A stretch of 64,000 bases of DNA from Vibrio cholerae (GCA_009728235.1 WNZI01000002.1:62001-126000), one strand, 5' to 3'; shown: positions 18,235 to 29,237, counted from the stretch's first letter. Notes: generated by a model not told the origin, from the letters alone. Program-made: numbers and translations.

Positions 18235-19485
18235 GTGAGCCCAGTTACAGGGAGCATGTCGGCCCGCAAGACCGCTCGCGCCGTCCGCGACGTCGTCTTC
18301 GTCGACGGAGTCCGTACCCCCTTCGGGAAAGCGGGGAGCAAGGGCATCTACGCCGGAATGCGCGCGGACGACCTCGTGGTGAAGTGCATCAGGGACCTCA
18401 TGCGCCGCAACCCCTCGCTGCCCGCCGAGCGGATCGACGAGGTGGCGATCGCTGCCACCACCCAGACCGGCGATCAGGGCCTCACGATCGGCCGGACGGC
18501 CGCACTCCTCGCCGGCCTCCCCCGCACCGTCCCGGGCTTCGCCATCGACCGCATGTGTGCAGGTGCCATGACAGCCGTGACGACGACCGCTTCGGGCATC
18601 GCCTTCGGCGCGTACGACGTCGTCATCGCCGGCGGGGTCGAGCACATGGGCAACCACCCCATGGGTGAGGGCGCCGACCCGAACCCCCGCTTCCAATCCG
18701 AACGCATCGTCGACCCCGCAGCGCTGAACATGGGCAACACGGCCGAGAACCTCCACGACCGCTTCCCCGACATCACCAAGGACCGCACGGACGCCTATGC
18801 CGTCCGCAGCCAGCAGAAACTCGCCCTCGCGTACGAGGCCGGTCGGATCCAACCCGACCTCGTGCCGGTCGCCGGCAGGAAGGCCGGCTCGGGATGGACC
18901 CTGAACACCGTGGACGAGCCCCCGCGCCCCGGAACAACCGTCGAGGACCTCGCGTCCCTACGGACGCCGTTCCGTGCCCACGGGCGGGTCACCGCGGGCA
19001 ACGCGGCCGGCCTCAACGACGGCGCGACAGCGGCTCTCCTCGCCTCCACCGACGCCGCCGAGGAACTCGGTCTCCCGGTCCGGATGCGTCTCGTCGCCTA
19101 CGCCTTCGCCGGCGTCGAGCCCGAGGTCATGGGCATCGGACCCGTCCCGGCGACGGAGAAGGCCCTCCGTCAGGCGGGCCTGGACATCAGCGACATCGGT
19201 CTCTTCGAGATCAACGAGGCGTTCGCCGTGCAGGTACTGAGCTTCCTCGACCACTTCGGAATCGAGGACGAGGACCCCCGCGTCAACCGCTACGGCGGGG
19301 CAATCGCCGTCGGGCACCCGCTGGCGTCCTCCGGTGTCCGGCTCATGAACCAGCTCGCACGCCAGTTCGAGGAGGACCCCTCGGTGCGCTACGGCATGAC
19401 CACCATGTGCATAGGCCTCGGTATGGGCGCCACCATCATCTGGGAGAACCCCCACCACGAGCACTACGGACAGGATGCAGCATGA
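18235..19485 (+). CDS. fadA: Acetyl-CoA C-acyltransferase (thiolase)
   Basis: Thiolytic cleavage of 3-ketoacyl-CoA, last step of beta-oxidation. The 416-residue protein has the acyl-enzyme Cys at residue 108 in DRMCAGAM, the NEAFA motif, GGAIAVGHPLASSG with the catalytic His, and the second Cys in MCIGLGMG. The GTG at 18235 lies 7 bases after GAGGAG and is preferred; an internal ATG at 18256 is possible. The last codons overlap the next gene as ATGA, giving the usual thiolase-hydratase/dehydrogenase pair of the trifunctional system. Confidence 0.92.
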   Translation: MSPVTGSMSARKTARAVRDVVFVDGVRTPFGKAGSKGIYAGMRADDLVVKCIRDLMRRNPSLPAERIDEVAIAATTQTGDQGLTIGRTAALLAGLPRTVPGFAIDRMCAGAMTAVTTTASGIAFGAYDVVIAGGVEHMGNHPMGEGADPNPRFQSERIVDPAALNMGNTAENLHDRFPDITKDRTDAYAVRSQQKLALAYEAGRIQPDLVPVAGRKAGSGWTLNTVDEPPRPGTTVEDLASLRTPFRAHGRVTAGNAAGLNDGATAALLASTDAAEELGLPVRMRLVAYAFAGVEPEVMGIGPVPATEKALRQAGLDISDIGLFEINEAFAVQVLSFLDHFGIEDEDPRVNRYGGAIAVGHPLASSGVRLMNQLARQFEEDPSVRYGMTTMCIGLGMGATIIWENPHHEHYGQDAA

Positions 19486-21608
19486 GCTTCGAACGCTACG
19501 ACGAACTCGCCGGACTCGTCCCCACCGAGGTCGTCACCCACTCGTACGTCCAGGACATCGCGCTGCCCGAGGGTGCGGGAGTGCTGGCCCTCATCACGCT
19601 CGACAACGACCTCGACCATGCGAAGCCGACCACTCTCGGGCCCAACACACTCATCGAGTTCGGCCGGACGCTCGAGGGCCTGAAGGACCGCGCGGCACAG
19701 GGTGAGATCCAGGCCGTGGCCGTCACCGGCAAGCCGTACTTCCTCGTCGCGGGCGCAGACCTCAGCACGGTCAAGAGCGTGAAGTCGGAACACCTCGGCA
19801 GGCTCATGGCCGAGCTCGGTCACGAGGCATACGACCTCCTCGATGACATGGGCGTGCCGAGCTTCGCATTCATCAACGGCGTCGCGCTCGGCGGCGGCCT
19901 CGAGATCGCGCTCGCGGCCACCTACCGTACGGTGTCCTCCGGGGCCAACGGCATCGGCCTCCCCGAAGCCTTCATCGGACTCGTCCCCGGATGGGGCGGC
20001 GTCTACCGGCTGCCGCGACTGATCGGTCCGGCCAACGCGGTCACGGTGATGATCGAGAACCCGCTGAGCAACAACCGCAGCCTGAGCGGCCCGGCGGCCT
20101 TCGAGCTCGGGATCGCGGATGCCCTGTTCGAACCCGCCGATTACCTGGAGCAGTCGCTCCTCTGGGCGGCACGGATCCTCACGGACGCCGAAGAATCCGA
20201 GGCCGTCGCCCGGCGCCGGGCCGAGCGGGCACAGTACGACGACGCGACCTGGACCGCGGCAGTTGAGGCCGGGCGTTCTTTCGTCGAGGCGAAGACGAGC
20301 AATGCCGCCCCGGCGCCCGCCCGTGTCCTGGACCTGCTCGAGGCCGGACTCACCCTGTCCCGGAAAGAATCCGCCGCGGCGGAGTGCACGGCGCTGGCCG
20401 AGCTGATGCAGACGCCCGAGTTCCACGCCACGGTCTACGCCTTCCTGGACCTCGTGCAGAAGCGCGGCAAGCGACCCGCGGGTGCTCCGGACAAGAAGCT
20501 CGCGCGCCCCGTCGCGAAGGTCGGCGTCGTCGGCGCAGGCCTCATGGCGAGCCAGCTGGCGTTGCTGTTCGCCCGGCAACTCAAGGTGCCCGTGGTCCTG
20601 ACGGATATCGACCAGGCACGCGTGGACAAGGGCGTCGGGTACGTGCATGCCGAGATCGACAAGATGCTGGGCAGGAAGCGGCTGTCCCAGGACGCGGCGA
20701 ACCGTACCAAAGCGCTCGTGACCGGTTCGGTGTCGAAGGACGTCTTCGCGGACGCCGACTTCGTGATCGAGGCCGTCTTCGAGGAGATGTCGGTGAAGAA
20801 GCAGGTCTTCGCGGAGGTGGAGGCGGTGGTCTCCCCGGAGTGCATCCTGGCGACCAACACGTCGTCCCTCTCCGTCGCCGAGATGGCTGCGGACCTCGAA
20901 CACCCGGAGCGCGTGGTCGGCTTCCACTTCTTCAATCCGGTTGCAGCCATGCCGCTCCTCGAGGTCGTCCGTGCACCCAGGACCGACGACGCCGTGCTGG
21001 CGACCGCCTTCGTCCTCGCGAGGGGCCTGAAGAAGAATGCCGTGCTGGTGCAGGACGCTCCGGCCTTCGTGGTCAATCGCATCCTCGGGCGCATGTTCGG
21101 TGAGATCACCGCCGTCTTCGACGAGGGGACCGATGCCGAGACGGCCGACAACGCCCTGCGTCCGATGGGGCTGCCCATGACGCCGTTCAGGCTGCTGGCC
21201 CTGGTGGGCCTGCCCGTCGGACAGCATGTGCAGGAGTCGCTGCACACCGCTTTCGGGGATCGCTTCCACGTGTCAGCGAACCAGCAGAAACTGATCGATG
21301 CGGGAGTGAAGGGACTGTGGGAGAAGCAGGAGGACGGCTCCTACACCGTCCCCGACGCCAGACTGGCCCTCATGGAGCGCGGCACATCCCCCTCCTCCGC
21401 CGAGGAGGTCCTGCGCCGCACGCAGGATGCCCTGGCGGACGAGATCGGGCGCATGCTCTCCGAGGGCGTCGTCGCGGCTCCTGAGGACATCGACCTGTGC
21501 ATGATCATGGGGGCCGGCTGGCCGATGCACCTCGGTGGCATCACTCCGTATCTCGACCGCGTCGGTGCGTCCGAGCGCGTCAACGGAAAGACCTTCCACC
21601 AGACCTGA
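19482..21608 (+). CDS. fadB: Enoyl-CoA hydratase/3-hydroxyacyl-CoA dehydrogenase fusion
   Basis: 708-residue multifunctional beta-oxidation subunit. The N-terminal crotonase domain (about residues 15-200) has the oxyanion-hole segments VAGADLS and NGVALGGGLEIALA and the acid PEAFIGLVPGWGG. The dehydrogenase part starts near residue 345 with VGVVGAGLMASQLALLF (NAD loop), then NTSSLSVAEMA and the catalytic-His segment GFHFFNPVAAMPLLEV, followed by two C-terminal helical domains with FVVNRILGRM. The NAD loop reads GAGLMAS rather than the common GAGTMGxGIA. It is translationally coupled to the thiolase. Confidence 0.94.
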   Translation: MSFERYDELAGLVPTEVVTHSYVQDIALPEGAGVLALITLDNDLDHAKPTTLGPNTLIEFGRTLEGLKDRAAQGEIQAVAVTGKPYFLVAGADLSTVKSVKSEHLGRLMAELGHEAYDLLDDMGVPSFAFINGVALGGGLEIALAATYRTVSSGANGIGLPEAFIGLVPGWGGVYRLPRLIGPANAVTVMIENPLSNNRSLSGPAAFELGIADALFEPADYLEQSLLWAARILTDAEESEAVARRRAERAQYDDATWTAAVEAGRSFVEAKTSNAAPAPARVLDLLEAGLTLSRKESAAAECTALAELMQTPEFHATVYAFLDLVQKRGKRPAGAPDKKLARPVAKVGVVGAGLMASQLALLFARQLKVPVVLTDIDQARVDKGVGYVHAEIDKMLGRKRLSQDAANRTKALVTGSVSKDVFADADFVIEAVFEEMSVKKQVFAEVEAVVSPECILATNTSSLSVAEMAADLEHPERVVGFHFFNPVAAMPLLEVVRAPRTDDAVLATAFVLARGLKKNAVLVQDAPAFVVNRILGRMFGEITAVFDEGTDAETADNALRPMGLPMTPFRLLALVGLPVGQHVQESLHTAFGDRFHVSANQQKLIDAGVKGLWEKQEDGSYTVPDARLALMERGTSPSSAEEVLRRTQDALADEIGRMLSEGVVAAPEDIDLCMIMGAGWPMHLGGITPYLDRVGASERVNGKTFHQT

Positions 21609-21648
21609 TCCGGACCCGCGTGCATTCCGTGCGCCCTCATTCGGCCGG

Positions 21649-21682
21649 AAGGTCCTCGCCCGTCGTCGGGTGAGGACCTTTT
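21649..21682 (+). terminator. Terminator of the beta-oxidation operon
   Basis: 9-bp stem AAGGTCCTC/GAGGACCTT with an inner GCCCG-TCGT-CGGGT hairpin, followed by TTTT. It lies 40 bases after the dehydrogenase stop. Confidence 0.82.
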
Positions 21683-21684
21683 CC

Positions 21685-22140
21685 GTTCCTGCGGGCAGGG
21701 CGTGCCGCAACCGCGGTGCGTGAGCCGGAGCGCCTGTCCGCCGCCGCGAACCGGTTCATGAGCTGACCGGCAGCGCGGTGCTCGGCTCGCGACCTGGATA
21801 CGTACGACTACCAAGCTCTGCACCGGTGTGCTCGCCCCCTTCGTGACCACAGGGGGGCCTGGTACTCGTCGGCCTCCTACGAGCCAGTGACAGAAACGGC
21901 CGGTACCAACGTCTCCAGGCTCCTCCGGAGGCGCGGGCCCTGGTGGAGGCCATGTTCCTGCACCGTGACGAGCTCCACGTGATCGGCAACCGCGGCGTCA
22001 CAACACCAAGGTCATCTGGCCCCACACCGAGCCGGCAGCTCACGTCGACTGAGATGAATTCCCGCCGGGTAAGAGCACCGGCCTCGTGCACGAACGCGGA
22101 TGACTCCAGCTTCCCGCTTCCCTCTTCCCTCCCCGAACGC
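21685..22140 (+). other. Non-coding spacer with a possible gene relic
   Basis: About 455 bases without a credible intact gene. On the plus strand between about 21870 and 22050, protein-like stretches occur in two frames: RYQRLQAPPEARALVEAMFL, then after a frame change HNTKVIWPHTEPAAHVD and a stop. They look like the tail of a decayed or frameshifted gene, but I cannot name the family. The rest shows nothing recognisable. Confidence 0.3.
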
Positions 22141-22152
22141 TAGGTTTGCTCG

Positions 22153-22503
22153 ATGAAAGCGAAAGCAGTCACTGTCGGTATACCGGTTCGCGATCTCGAG
22201 TCAGCCGTTGCCTGGTACCGAGAGGCCTTCGACCTGGGCGAGCCCGACCTCGTGCCGATGGAGGGCCTGGTCGAGTTCGACCTCGGTCCCTTCTGGCTCC
22301 AGCTCGCGCTCGCTCCTCAGCTGGCCGGGCAGGAAGGGATCTCGCTCACCATCAGCGTCGAGGATGCATCGACGGAGCAGGCCAAACTCGTGGAACGTGG
22401 TCACGTCGTCACGGAGGTCCAACGCTTCGAGGGTGTGGTCGAGTTCTTCGAGCTCACCGACCCGGACGGCAACAAGATAGGTTTCGTGACCGAACTGAAC
22501 TGA
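22153..22503 (+). CDS. VOC-superfamily (glyoxalase/bleomycin-resistance fold) protein
   Basis: 116-residue single-domain vicinal oxygen chelate protein. IPVRDLESAVAWYREAFDL opens the first beta-alpha-beta module. FFELTDPDGNKIGFV closes the second, with a Glu at the usual metal position. The likely N-terminal metal ligand is not obvious, so enzymatic activity is uncertain; substrate unknown. TAGGTT (22141-22146) ends 6 bases before the ATG, which indicates leaderless expression. It is a single-gene unit next to the possible relic. Confidence 0.85.
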   Translation: MKAKAVTVGIPVRDLESAVAWYREAFDLGEPDLVPMEGLVEFDLGPFWLQLALAPQLAGQEGISLTISVEDASTEQAKLVERGHVVTEVQRFEGVVEFFELTDPDGNKIGFVTELN

Positions 22504-22568
22504 TCCCTGAAGCCCGGCCGTCGGGGACGTATCCGTCAGCACAGCGCTGGCGTTGCACTCTGCTCTCC

Positions 22569-23534
22569 TCAGGCCACGGGACGCGGGAAGATGCGGTCCA
22601 GCTCGGCGAGATCCTCGTCGGACGGCGTCCAGTCGGCCGCCGCAGCGTTCTGCCGCACCTGCTCCGGCGTCGTCGCACCCGCGATGACCGATCCCACCGA
22701 CGGCTGAGCGGCGAGCCAGGAGAAAGCCACCTGGACCTCGCCGATTCCCCGCTCCGAGGCGAACGCGGAAAAAGCTTCCAGCTGGTCCCAGTCCGCCGTC
22801 TCCAGCAGGTTCTTCCGCGAATGGGTGAGTCTGCTGCCGGCGGGCACCTCGTTGCGGCGGTACTTGCCCGTGAGGAGTCCGTTGGCGAGCGGGAAGTAGG
22901 GCAGGACGCCGAGCCCGTACGCCTCGACCGCCGGAACCACCTCGCGCTCCAGGCGGCGATCCAGCAGGCTGTAGGGGTTCTGCGCCGAGATGAAAGGGGT
23001 GTAGCCGCCGCTACGGGCGGTGAACTCTGCTTCAGCGATCTGCCAGCCGGCGAAGTTGGAGTGCCCGAGGTAACGCACCTTCCCGCTGGTCACGAGATCG
23101 TCGAGGGCAGCGAGGGTCTCCTCGATCGGTGTGAGGGCATCCGGGGCGTGGTACTGGTACAGGTCGATCCACTCGGTCCCGAGCCGGGTCAGTGACGCCT
23201 CGACCGCCCGGATGATGTATCGCCGGGAACCACGGGCGCCCCAATCGGGCCCGTTCACGCCGTCCATGTCGAGACCGAACTTGGTGGCGAGGACGACGTC
23301 GTCACGTCGGCCCCGGAGGGCCTTGCCCAGTTGGACCTCGCTGACGCCCGGCGCCTTGCCGTACATGTCGGCCACGTCGAAGAGCGTGATGCCGGCGTCG
23401 ATCGCCGCGTGGACGACGGCGTCTGTCCCCTCCTGCGACTCGGAGGTGGTGCCGGCCCTGCCCAGGTTGTTGCAGCCGAGCCCGACGGTGGAAACGCTGA
23501 GTCCGGAGGAACCCAGTCTGCGGTAGGTCATCAT
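22569..23534 (-). CDS. Aldo/keto reductase
   Basis: 321-residue NADPH-dependent oxidoreductase with a TIM-barrel fold. The catalytic tetrad is visible as Asp and Tyr in FDVADMYG, Lys in LATKFG and His in YQYHAPD. The C-terminal cofactor site is seen in VIAGATTPEQVRQNAAAA. This is the subfamily close to the potassium-channel beta subunit/YghZ-like group; the substrate is not predictable. TAGGTT (23541-23546) ends 6 bases before the ATG at 23534, so the transcript is probably leaderless. Confidence 0.93.
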   Translation of the reverse strand: MMTYRRLGSSGLSVSTVGLGCNNLGRAGTTSESQEGTDAVVHAAIDAGITLFDVADMYGKAPGVSEVQLGKALRGRRDDVVLATKFGLDMDGVNGPDWGARGSRRYIIRAVEASLTRLGTEWIDLYQYHAPDALTPIEETLAALDDLVTSGKVRYLGHSNFAGWQIAEAEFTARSGGYTPFISAQNPYSLLDRRLEREVVPAVEAYGLGVLPYFPLANGLLTGKYRRNEVPAGSRLTHSRKNLLETADWDQLEAFSAFASERGIGEVQVAFSWLAAQPSVGSVIAGATTPEQVRQNAAAADWTPSDEDLAELDRIFPRPVA

Positions 23535-23553
23535 GGGCCTAACCTACCAAAGC

Positions 23554-23584
23554 AGTTGCCCCGGGCACATGGCCCGGGGCAACT
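23554..23584 (-). terminator. Hairpin terminator after ndk
   Basis: 13-bp perfect stem AGTTGCCCCGGGC/GCCCGGGGCAACT with a 5-base loop, 15 bases beyond the ndk stop on the minus strand. There is only a weak T stretch. Confidence 0.75.
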
Positions 23585-23599
23585 GGTGACGCTGCGGCG

Positions 23600-24016
23600 T
23601 CAGGAGAACCAGATGCCGATCTCGCGCGCCGCGGACTCTGCCGAGTCCGATCCGTGCACGAGATTCTGCTGCACCTTGGCGCCCCAGTCCCGACCCAGAT
23701 CGCCGCGGATGGTGCCGGGCGCCGCCGTCGTCGGTTCGGTGGTCCCGGCGAGGGAACGGAAGCCCTCGATCACGCGCTGGCCCTCGAAGACGGCGGCGAC
23801 GACCGGACCGCTGAGCATGAACTCGACGAGCGGTTCGAAGAACGGCTTACCCACGTGCTCGGCGTAGTGCTCCTCGAGGAGCTCGCGCGTCGCATGGACC
23901 TGCTTGAGTTCGGCGATGGTGTAGCCCTTCGCCTCGATGCGGGACAGGATGGTGCCGGTCAGCCCGCGGGACACGCCGTCGGGCTTGACGAGGACAAGGG
24001 TGCGCTCAACGCTCAT
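23600..24016 (-). CDS. ndk: Nucleoside diphosphate kinase
   Basis: Balances (d)NTP pools through a phospho-histidine intermediate. The 138-residue protein shows [10 protein letters not shown] at the N-terminus and the active His in NLVHGSDS. The ATG at 24014-24016 gives the standard [14 protein letters not shown]; the frame is open to 24127 but the extra residues are not family-like. It is the last gene of the ileS-folC-DUF4233-ndk series, 86 bases after DUF4233, and is followed by a hairpin. Confidence 0.96.
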   Translation of the reverse strand: MSVERTLVLVKPDGVSRGLTGTILSRIEAKGYTIAELKQVHATRELLEEHYAEHVGKPFFEPLVEFMLSGPVVAAVFEGQRVIEGFRSLAGTTEPTTAAPGTIRGDLGRDWGAKVQQNLVHGSDSAESAAREIGIWFS

Positions 24017-24102
24017 GGAGACTCCTGGGGTGGTGGGCGCGTCTCCGACGGCTCCCGGGTTCGATACAACTGGTACCAGCGTCGACTCTACTAAAGGCAC
24101 CG

Positions 24103-24534
24103 CTACTCGGGGTTCGCCTTCTCCCACTCGGCCTGCTGCCGGTCACGTTCCGCGTTCTCGCGGTCCACCCGGATACCCTGCCGGATCCCGTAGAGCCAGG
24201 TGAGCGCGAACGCGAGGCCGACGACGAACATCATCGGCTCGAGGAACCCACCGGCGATGATCACGAGCTGGAGGAGCCAGCCCAGACCGATCCCCCACTT
24301 CTTCGTCAGCACCGCGCACGTCAGCACCAGGACGACGCTGAGCAGGATGCCGGAGGTGAGGATGACTGCCGGCGAGAGCTCGTCGCGGCGCAGTCCGAAG
24401 ACCGCGAGCGTCGCGAACAGCACCACGAAGGCTTCCAGCAGCAGGACGGTCGACGCGAACATGATCTTCGTCGACCGGCGTTTCTTCGGCATGCCGGGAC
24501 GCCATTCGCGCTGGGCCTTGGTCATGCGTGCCAT
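24103..24534 (-). CDS. DUF4233 membrane protein
   Basis: 143-residue integral membrane protein with about four predicted transmembrane helices (residues about 24-48, 55-75, 80-98 and 98-116) and charged ends, the C-terminal tail being rich in Arg, Glu and Asp. It belongs to the DUF4233 family, which in actinobacteria sits between folC and ndk as here. Function unknown; the constant placement suggests a link to folate or nucleotide metabolism, but this is inference. It lies 7 bases after folC, so it is probably co-translated. Confidence 0.85.
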   Translation of the reverse strand: MARMTKAQREWRPGMPKKRRSTKIMFASTVLLLEAFVVLFATLAVFGLRRDELSPAVILTSGILLSVVLVLTCAVLTKKWGIGLGWLLQLVIIAGGFLEPMMFVVGLAFALTWLYGIRQGIRVDRENAERDRQQAEWEKANPE

Positions 24535-24541
24535 GATCTGC

Positions 24542-25936
24542 CTACTTCCCTAGAAGGGTCCGGGCTTCCCCGACCACCGTGATCGAGCCTGTCACGAGGA
24601 TGCCTCCCGCGAGGTCGTTGTTCTCCTCGGCCTTCATCACGGCCCACTCGAGCGCGTCGTCGAGCGAGGGTGCGATGTTGATGTTCTCCTCCGCGAAGCC
24701 TGCCGACAGGGCGGCCTGCAGGAGGTCGGCAGCCGGGACGGACCGGGGTGACGTCGATTGCGTCAGGCAGACGTCCTCGAGGATCCCCCCGAGCTCCTCG
24801 TGCAGCTCTGCCAGCATGCCCGCTGCGTCCTTGTCCTGCAGGACTCCGATGACGAGCACCAGTCGACTGAAGTCGAACGCCTCGTTGATGCCTCGCGCCG
24901 CCGCGCGGGCGCCGGCAGGGTTATGGGCGGCGTCGACGATGATGCTCGGAGCCGTACGCACCACCTCGAGCCGACCGGGAGAGGTGACAGCACGCAGTCC
25001 GTTGCGGACCAGGGTCGTCTCCAGTTCCCGCTCGCCGCCGCCGAGGAAGGCCTCGACCGCTGCGACGGCGAGGGCAGCGTTCTCCGCCTGGTGCTCGCCG
25101 TGCAGGGGCACCAGTAGTTCGCCGTAGCGGCCGGCGAGCCCGGAGATGGACACCACCTGTCCGCCGACGGCGACGGTGCGGGACTCGACGCCGAACTCGA
25201 CGCCCTCGAACCGGAACTCCGCTCCCATCTCGCGGGCGCGCTCGAGGAGGACCTGGGCCGCGTCGCGGGGCTGGATCGCGCTCACCAGGAAGGACCCGGG
25301 CTTGATGATGCCGGCTTTCTCGAGGGCGATGTCCTCCACGGTGTCCCCGAGGAGCTCGGTGTGGTCGAGCGAGATCGGAGTGACGACGGCGACCTGACCG
25401 TCGCCGACGTTGGTCGCGTCGGTGATGCCGCCCAGCCCCACCTCGATCACGCCGACGTCGATCGGCTCGTCCGCGAAGATCGCGAAGGCAAGGATGGTGA
25501 TGCACTCGAAGTAGGTGAGCCGTGGTTCGCCGGCGAGCAGCAGTTCCCCATCGACGATGTCGAGGTAGGGCTTGACCTCGTCCCAGACCCTCACGAACGT
25601 CTCGTCGCGCACCGGCTCCCCGTCGATGCTGATCCGCTCCGTCACGCGCGACAGGTGCGGACTCGTGAAGCGCCCCGTCCTGAGATCGTGCGCTAGCAGG
25701 ATGCTTTCGATCATGCGTGCCGTCGAGGTCTTGCCGTTGGTACCGGTGATGTGGATGATCGGGAACGCCTTGTTGGGTTCACCCAGGATCTCCATCACGC
25801 GCTGCAGCGGCGCCATCCGCGGCTCCATCCGGTTCTCCGGCGCGCGGCTCAGCAGATCGGCGTACACGCTCTCGACCGAGAACTTGTCGAGCCCGGAGGT
25901 GCTGCGAGTGCCCTCGGTTCCGTTCGTATCATCCAT
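24542..25936 (-). CDS. folC: Folylpolyglutamate synthase/dihydrofolate synthase
   Basis: Mur-ligase-fold ATP-dependent enzyme that adds glutamate to dihydropteroate and folates. The 464-residue protein has the P-loop [13 protein letters not shown], the following [34 protein letters not shown] and the C-terminal [11 protein letters not shown] motif. The ATG at 25934-25936 follows CAGGAG and overlaps the ileS stop by 8 bases. The N-terminal 16 residues are Thr/Ser-rich and variable. Confidence 0.95.
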   Translation of the reverse strand: MDDTNGTEGTRSTSGLDKFSVESVYADLLSRAPENRMEPRMAPLQRVMEILGEPNKAFPIIHITGTNGKTSTARMIESILLAHDLRTGRFTSPHLSRVTERISIDGEPVRDETFVRVWDEVKPYLDIVDGELLLAGEPRLTYFECITILAFAIFADEPIDVGVIEVGLGGITDATNVGDGQVAVVTPISLDHTELLGDTVEDIALEKAGIIKPGSFLVSAIQPRDAAQVLLERAREMGAEFRFEGVEFGVESRTVAVGGQVVSISGLAGRYGELLVPLHGEHQAENAALAVAAVEAFLGGGERELETTLVRNGLRAVTSPGRLEVVRTAPSIIVDAAHNPAGARAAARGINEAFDFSRLVLVIGVLQDKDAAGMLAELHEELGGILEDVCLTQSTSPRSVPAADLLQAALSAGFAEENINIAPSLDDALEWAVMKAEENNDLAGGILVTGSITVVGEARTLLGK

Positions 25937-28900
25937 GCTGTTGCTCCTGCTTTCCGACGGTGATGCTGAAGTCCTGGCCCTCGTTCTCGGCGGCGGTGAT
26001 CCGGAGGTCCACCGTGAGGGTCTCGGCCCTGATCAGTTCTGCGTTGGCCTCGAGCGCTGCCACCTGGGCCGGCGCGACGCCGATGGTCGTGACGATGCGG
26101 TCGCTGATGTCGAGGTCTGCGTCGCGGCGCGCCTGCTGGATGGCGCGGATGGCATCGCGTGCGGTGCCTTCTGCCGCCAGCTCGTCCGTGACCTGCGTGT
26201 CGAGGACCAGGAACCCCCCGCCGGGGAGGACTGTCACGGCCTTCGAGTCGGCTTCGTTGCCTTCCACGACGGTATCGAGGGTGTACTCGTGCGGCTCGAG
26301 GTTCATTCCGCCGGCGGTGACGCCGCCGTCGTCGTCCACGTGCCAGTCCCCCGACTTCGCCGCTTTGATCACCGTCTGCACGTTCTTGCCGAGCCGCGGC
26401 CCGGCTGCCCTGGCGTTGACCACGAGTCGCTGCGTGATGCCGAACTCTGCCGGTTCCACGTCCGCCGAATCGATGAGCCGCACGCCCTTCAGGTTGAGCT
26501 CGTCGGCGATGATCGCGGAGTACTGGCCCGAGAGGCTTCCGGCGCCGGGAGCGACGACGGTCAGTTCTCTCAGTGGGAGCCTCACCCGGAGGTTCGCGGC
26601 CTTCCGCAGACTCGAGCCGACGGAGCACACCTGACGCGTCCGGTCCATCTGTTCCACCAACTCGGGTGCGGCGGGGAACGCTGCGGCGTCGGGCCAGTCG
26701 GTGAGGTGTACCGAGCGCCCGCCGGTGAGGCCCCTCCAGATCTCCTCGGTCACGAGGGGAAGCAGCGGAGCGGCGACCCGGCACACGGCTTCGAGGCAGG
26801 TGTAGAGGACGTCGAAGGCATCGGTGTCCTCGTCGAAGAAGCGCTGACGGCTGCGGCGGACGTACCAGTTGGTCAGCGTGTCCAGGTAGCGGCGCAGCGA
26901 CTCGCAGGCGTCACTGATCGTGAACGCGTCGAGCGATGCGGTGAGGTCGCGGACCAGGTTGCCGGTGTTGGCGAGGATGTAGCGGTCCACCGGCTCCTGC
27001 AGGCGTGCTGCGGCCTCCGGCGTCACGGTCCTGGCCTCGTATCCGTCGCCGCCGTTGGCCGCGTTGGTGTAGAGGCTGAAGAAGTGCCAGACGTTCCAGA
27101 GTGGCAGGATCACCTGGCGGACGCCCTCCCGGATGCCCTGCTCGGTGACTACCAGGTTGCCGCCCCGGAGGATCGGAGACGCCATCAGGAACCACCGCAT
27201 GGCATCGGACCCGTCGCGGTCGAACACCTCGGAGACGTCCGGGTAGTTGCGCAGGCTCTTGGACATCTTCTGCCCGTCGGAGCCGAGGACGATGCCGTGG
27301 CTGATGACGTTGCGGAACGCGGGGCGGTCGAACAACGCCGTCGACAGGATGTGCAGCATGTAGAACCAGCCGCGGGTCTGCCCGATGTACTCGACGATGA
27401 AGTCCGCCGGATTGTGGGTGTCGAACCACTGCTGGTTCTCGAACGGGTAGTGCACCTGTCCGTAGGGCATGGACCCGGAGTCGAACCAGACGTCCAGGAC
27501 GTCCTCCACCCGGCGCATGGTGGAACGTCCGGTCGGATCGTCGGGGTTCGGCCGCGTGAGCTCGTCGATGAAGGGGCGGTGGAGATCCACCTCGCCCTGT
27601 TTGTTCAGCGGCAGCCGGCCGAAGTCGGCCTGGAGTTCGGCGAGCGAGCCGTAGACGTCCGTGCGGGGGTACTCGGGGTCGTCGGACTGCCACACGGGGA
27701 TGGGACTGCCCCAGAACCGGTTGCGGCTGATCGACCAGTCACGGGCATTGGAGAGCCACTTGCCGAACTGGCCGTCCTTGACGTTGCCCGGGATCCAGGT
27801 GATGTCCTGGTTGAGCTCCACCATGCGGTCCCGGATCTTCGTGACCTCGACGTACCAGGAGGACACCGCCCGGTAGATCAGCGGGTTGCGGCACCGCCAG
27901 CAGTGCGGATAGCTGTGCACGTAGCTGGCCTGGCGCACGAGGCGTCCCTCCGACTTCAGGACACGCGTGATGATCCTGTTCGCTTCGAAGACCTGCAGCC
28001 CGACGATGTCGGCGAGCGGTCCCCCGCCGAACATGGGCAGGAACCTGGCGCCCTCGTCGACCGAGAGGATCACCTGGATGCCGGCCTCCTCGCAGACCTT
28101 CTGGTCCTCCTCGCCGTAGGCGGGCGCCTGGTGCACGAGGCCGGTGCCGTCCGTCGTCGTGACGTAGTCCGCCACGAGGAAGCGGAAGGCGCTGCGGTAG
28201 CCTCCCTCCTCCGGATCGGCGAGGTAGTCCCAGAGGGGCTGGTAGGTGAGCCCTTCGAGCTCCGAGCCGAGGTGACGTGAACTGACGGCTTCCGTGGCGG
28301 CTGCCGCGTCGGCGAACCCGAGGTCCTTGGCGTAGTTGCCCAGCAGGTCCTCGGCGATCAGGTAGCGGCCGGTCTCGCCGTCGCGCTCCGCGTCGACGAC
28401 GACGTAGGTGATGTCCGGCCCGACGGCGAGCGCCGCGTTGGTGGGCAGCGTCCAGGGCGTGGTGGTCCAGGCCAGGGCCTGCACCCCTGCGAGTTGCTTC
28501 GAGAGCTCCGTGGCCCCGGCGAGGATCGGGAACGTGACCGTGACGGTCTGGTCCTGGCGGTCCTGGTAGACGTCCTCGTCCATGCGGAGCTCATGGTTGG
28601 ACAGCGGCGTCTCATCGTTCCAGCAGTAGGGGAGCACGCGGTAGCCGTTGTACGTGAGGCCCTTCTCGTGCAGCGTCTTGAACGCCCAGAGAACGGACTC
28701 CATGTACTCCGGGTTCAGCGTCTTGTAGTCGTTGTCGAAGTCCACCCAGCGTGCCTGGCGGGTCACGTAATCGCGCCACTCCCCCGCGTACTTCATGACG
28801 GAGGCACGCGCTGCGTCGTTGAAGTTGTCGATCCCCATGGCCACGATCTGCTGCTTGTCGGTCATCCCGAGCTGCTTCATCGCCTCGAGCTCGGCGGGCA

Positions 28901-29228
28901 GACCGTGGGTGTCCCAGCCGAAGCGCCGTTCCACACGGTGGCCGCGCTGCGTCTGGTACCGCCCGACCAGGTCCTTGGCGTACCCGGTGAGCAGGTGCCC
29001 GTAGTGCGGCAGGCCGTTAGCGAAGGGAGGTCCGTCGTAGAAGACGAACTCGTTGGAGCCGTCCACCCCGGCGTCCCGGGCGTCGATGGAGGCCTGGAAG
29101 GTGCCGTCCTGCTGCCAGTACCTGAGGACGCGTTCCTCGAGCTCGGGAAACCGTGGCGAAGCGCTGGCTCCGGCGGAGGAGGTACCGCCGTGGTCCGGCG
29201 ACACTGCTTTGGGGTAGATCTGCGGCAT
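25929..29228 (-). CDS. ileS: Isoleucyl-tRNA synthetase
   Basis: Class I aminoacyl-tRNA synthetase of the long, eukaryote-like type (1099 residues). The HIGH element is HYGH at residues 75-78, the KMSKS loop is [12 protein letters not shown] near residue 653, and the editing domain lies between them. The start chosen is the ATG at 29228 ([11 protein letters not shown]), which has an AGGATGAG ribosome site; an ATG three codons upstream overlaps that site. The gene is preceded by a T-box leader that senses uncharged tRNA-Ile. It is followed, with overlap, by folC. Confidence 0.97.
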   Translation of the reverse strand: MPQIYPKAVSPDHGGTSSAGASASPRFPELEERVLRYWQQDGTFQASIDARDAGVDGSNEFVFYDGPPFANGLPHYGHLLTGYAKDLVGRYQTQRGHRVERRFGWDTHGLPAELEAMKQLGMTDKQQIVAMGIDNFNDAARASVMKYAGEWRDYVTRQARWVDFDNDYKTLNPEYMESVLWAFKTLHEKGLTYNGYRVLPYCWNDETPLSNHELRMDEDVYQDRQDQTVTVTFPILAGATELSKQLAGVQALAWTTTPWTLPTNAALAVGPDITYVVVDAERDGETGRYLIAEDLLGNYAKDLGFADAAAATEAVSSRHLGSELEGLTYQPLWDYLADPEEGGYRSAFRFLVADYVTTTDGTGLVHQAPAYGEEDQKVCEEAGIQVILSVDEGARFLPMFGGGPLADIVGLQVFEANRIITRVLKSEGRLVRQASYVHSYPHCWRCRNPLIYRAVSSWYVEVTKIRDRMVELNQDITWIPGNVKDGQFGKWLSNARDWSISRNRFWGSPIPVWQSDDPEYPRTDVYGSLAELQADFGRLPLNKQGEVDLHRPFIDELTRPNPDDPTGRSTMRRVEDVLDVWFDSGSMPYGQVHYPFENQQWFDTHNPADFIVEYIGQTRGWFYMLHILSTALFDRPAFRNVISHGIVLGSDGQKMSKSLRNYPDVSEVFDRDGSDAMRWFLMASPILRGGNLVVTEQGIREGVRQVILPLWNVWHFFSLYTNAANGGDGYEARTVTPEAAARLQEPVDRYILANTGNLVRDLTASLDAFTISDACESLRRYLDTLTNWYVRRSRQRFFDEDTDAFDVLYTCLEAVCRVAAPLLPLVTEEIWRGLTGGRSVHLTDWPDAAAFPAAPELVEQMDRTRQVCSVGSSLRKAANLRVRLPLRELTVVAPGAGSLSGQYSAIIADELNLKGVRLIDSADVEPAEFGITQRLVVNARAAGPRLGKNVQTVIKAAKSGDWHVDDDGGVTAGGMNLEPHEYTLDTVVEGNEADSKAVTVLPGGGFLVLDTQVTDELAAEGTARDAIRAIQQARRDADLDISDRIVTTIGVAPAQVAALEANAELIRAETLTVDLRITAAENEGQDFSITVGKQEQQHG

Positions 29229-29237
29229 GGTTCTCAT

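Noticed and set aside
25572-28280. A 900-codon open frame antisense to ileS and folC
   Set aside because: It is the GC-rich shadow of ileS on the opposite strand, low in complexity and with no recognisable domain. The ileS frame carries HYGH and KMSKS.
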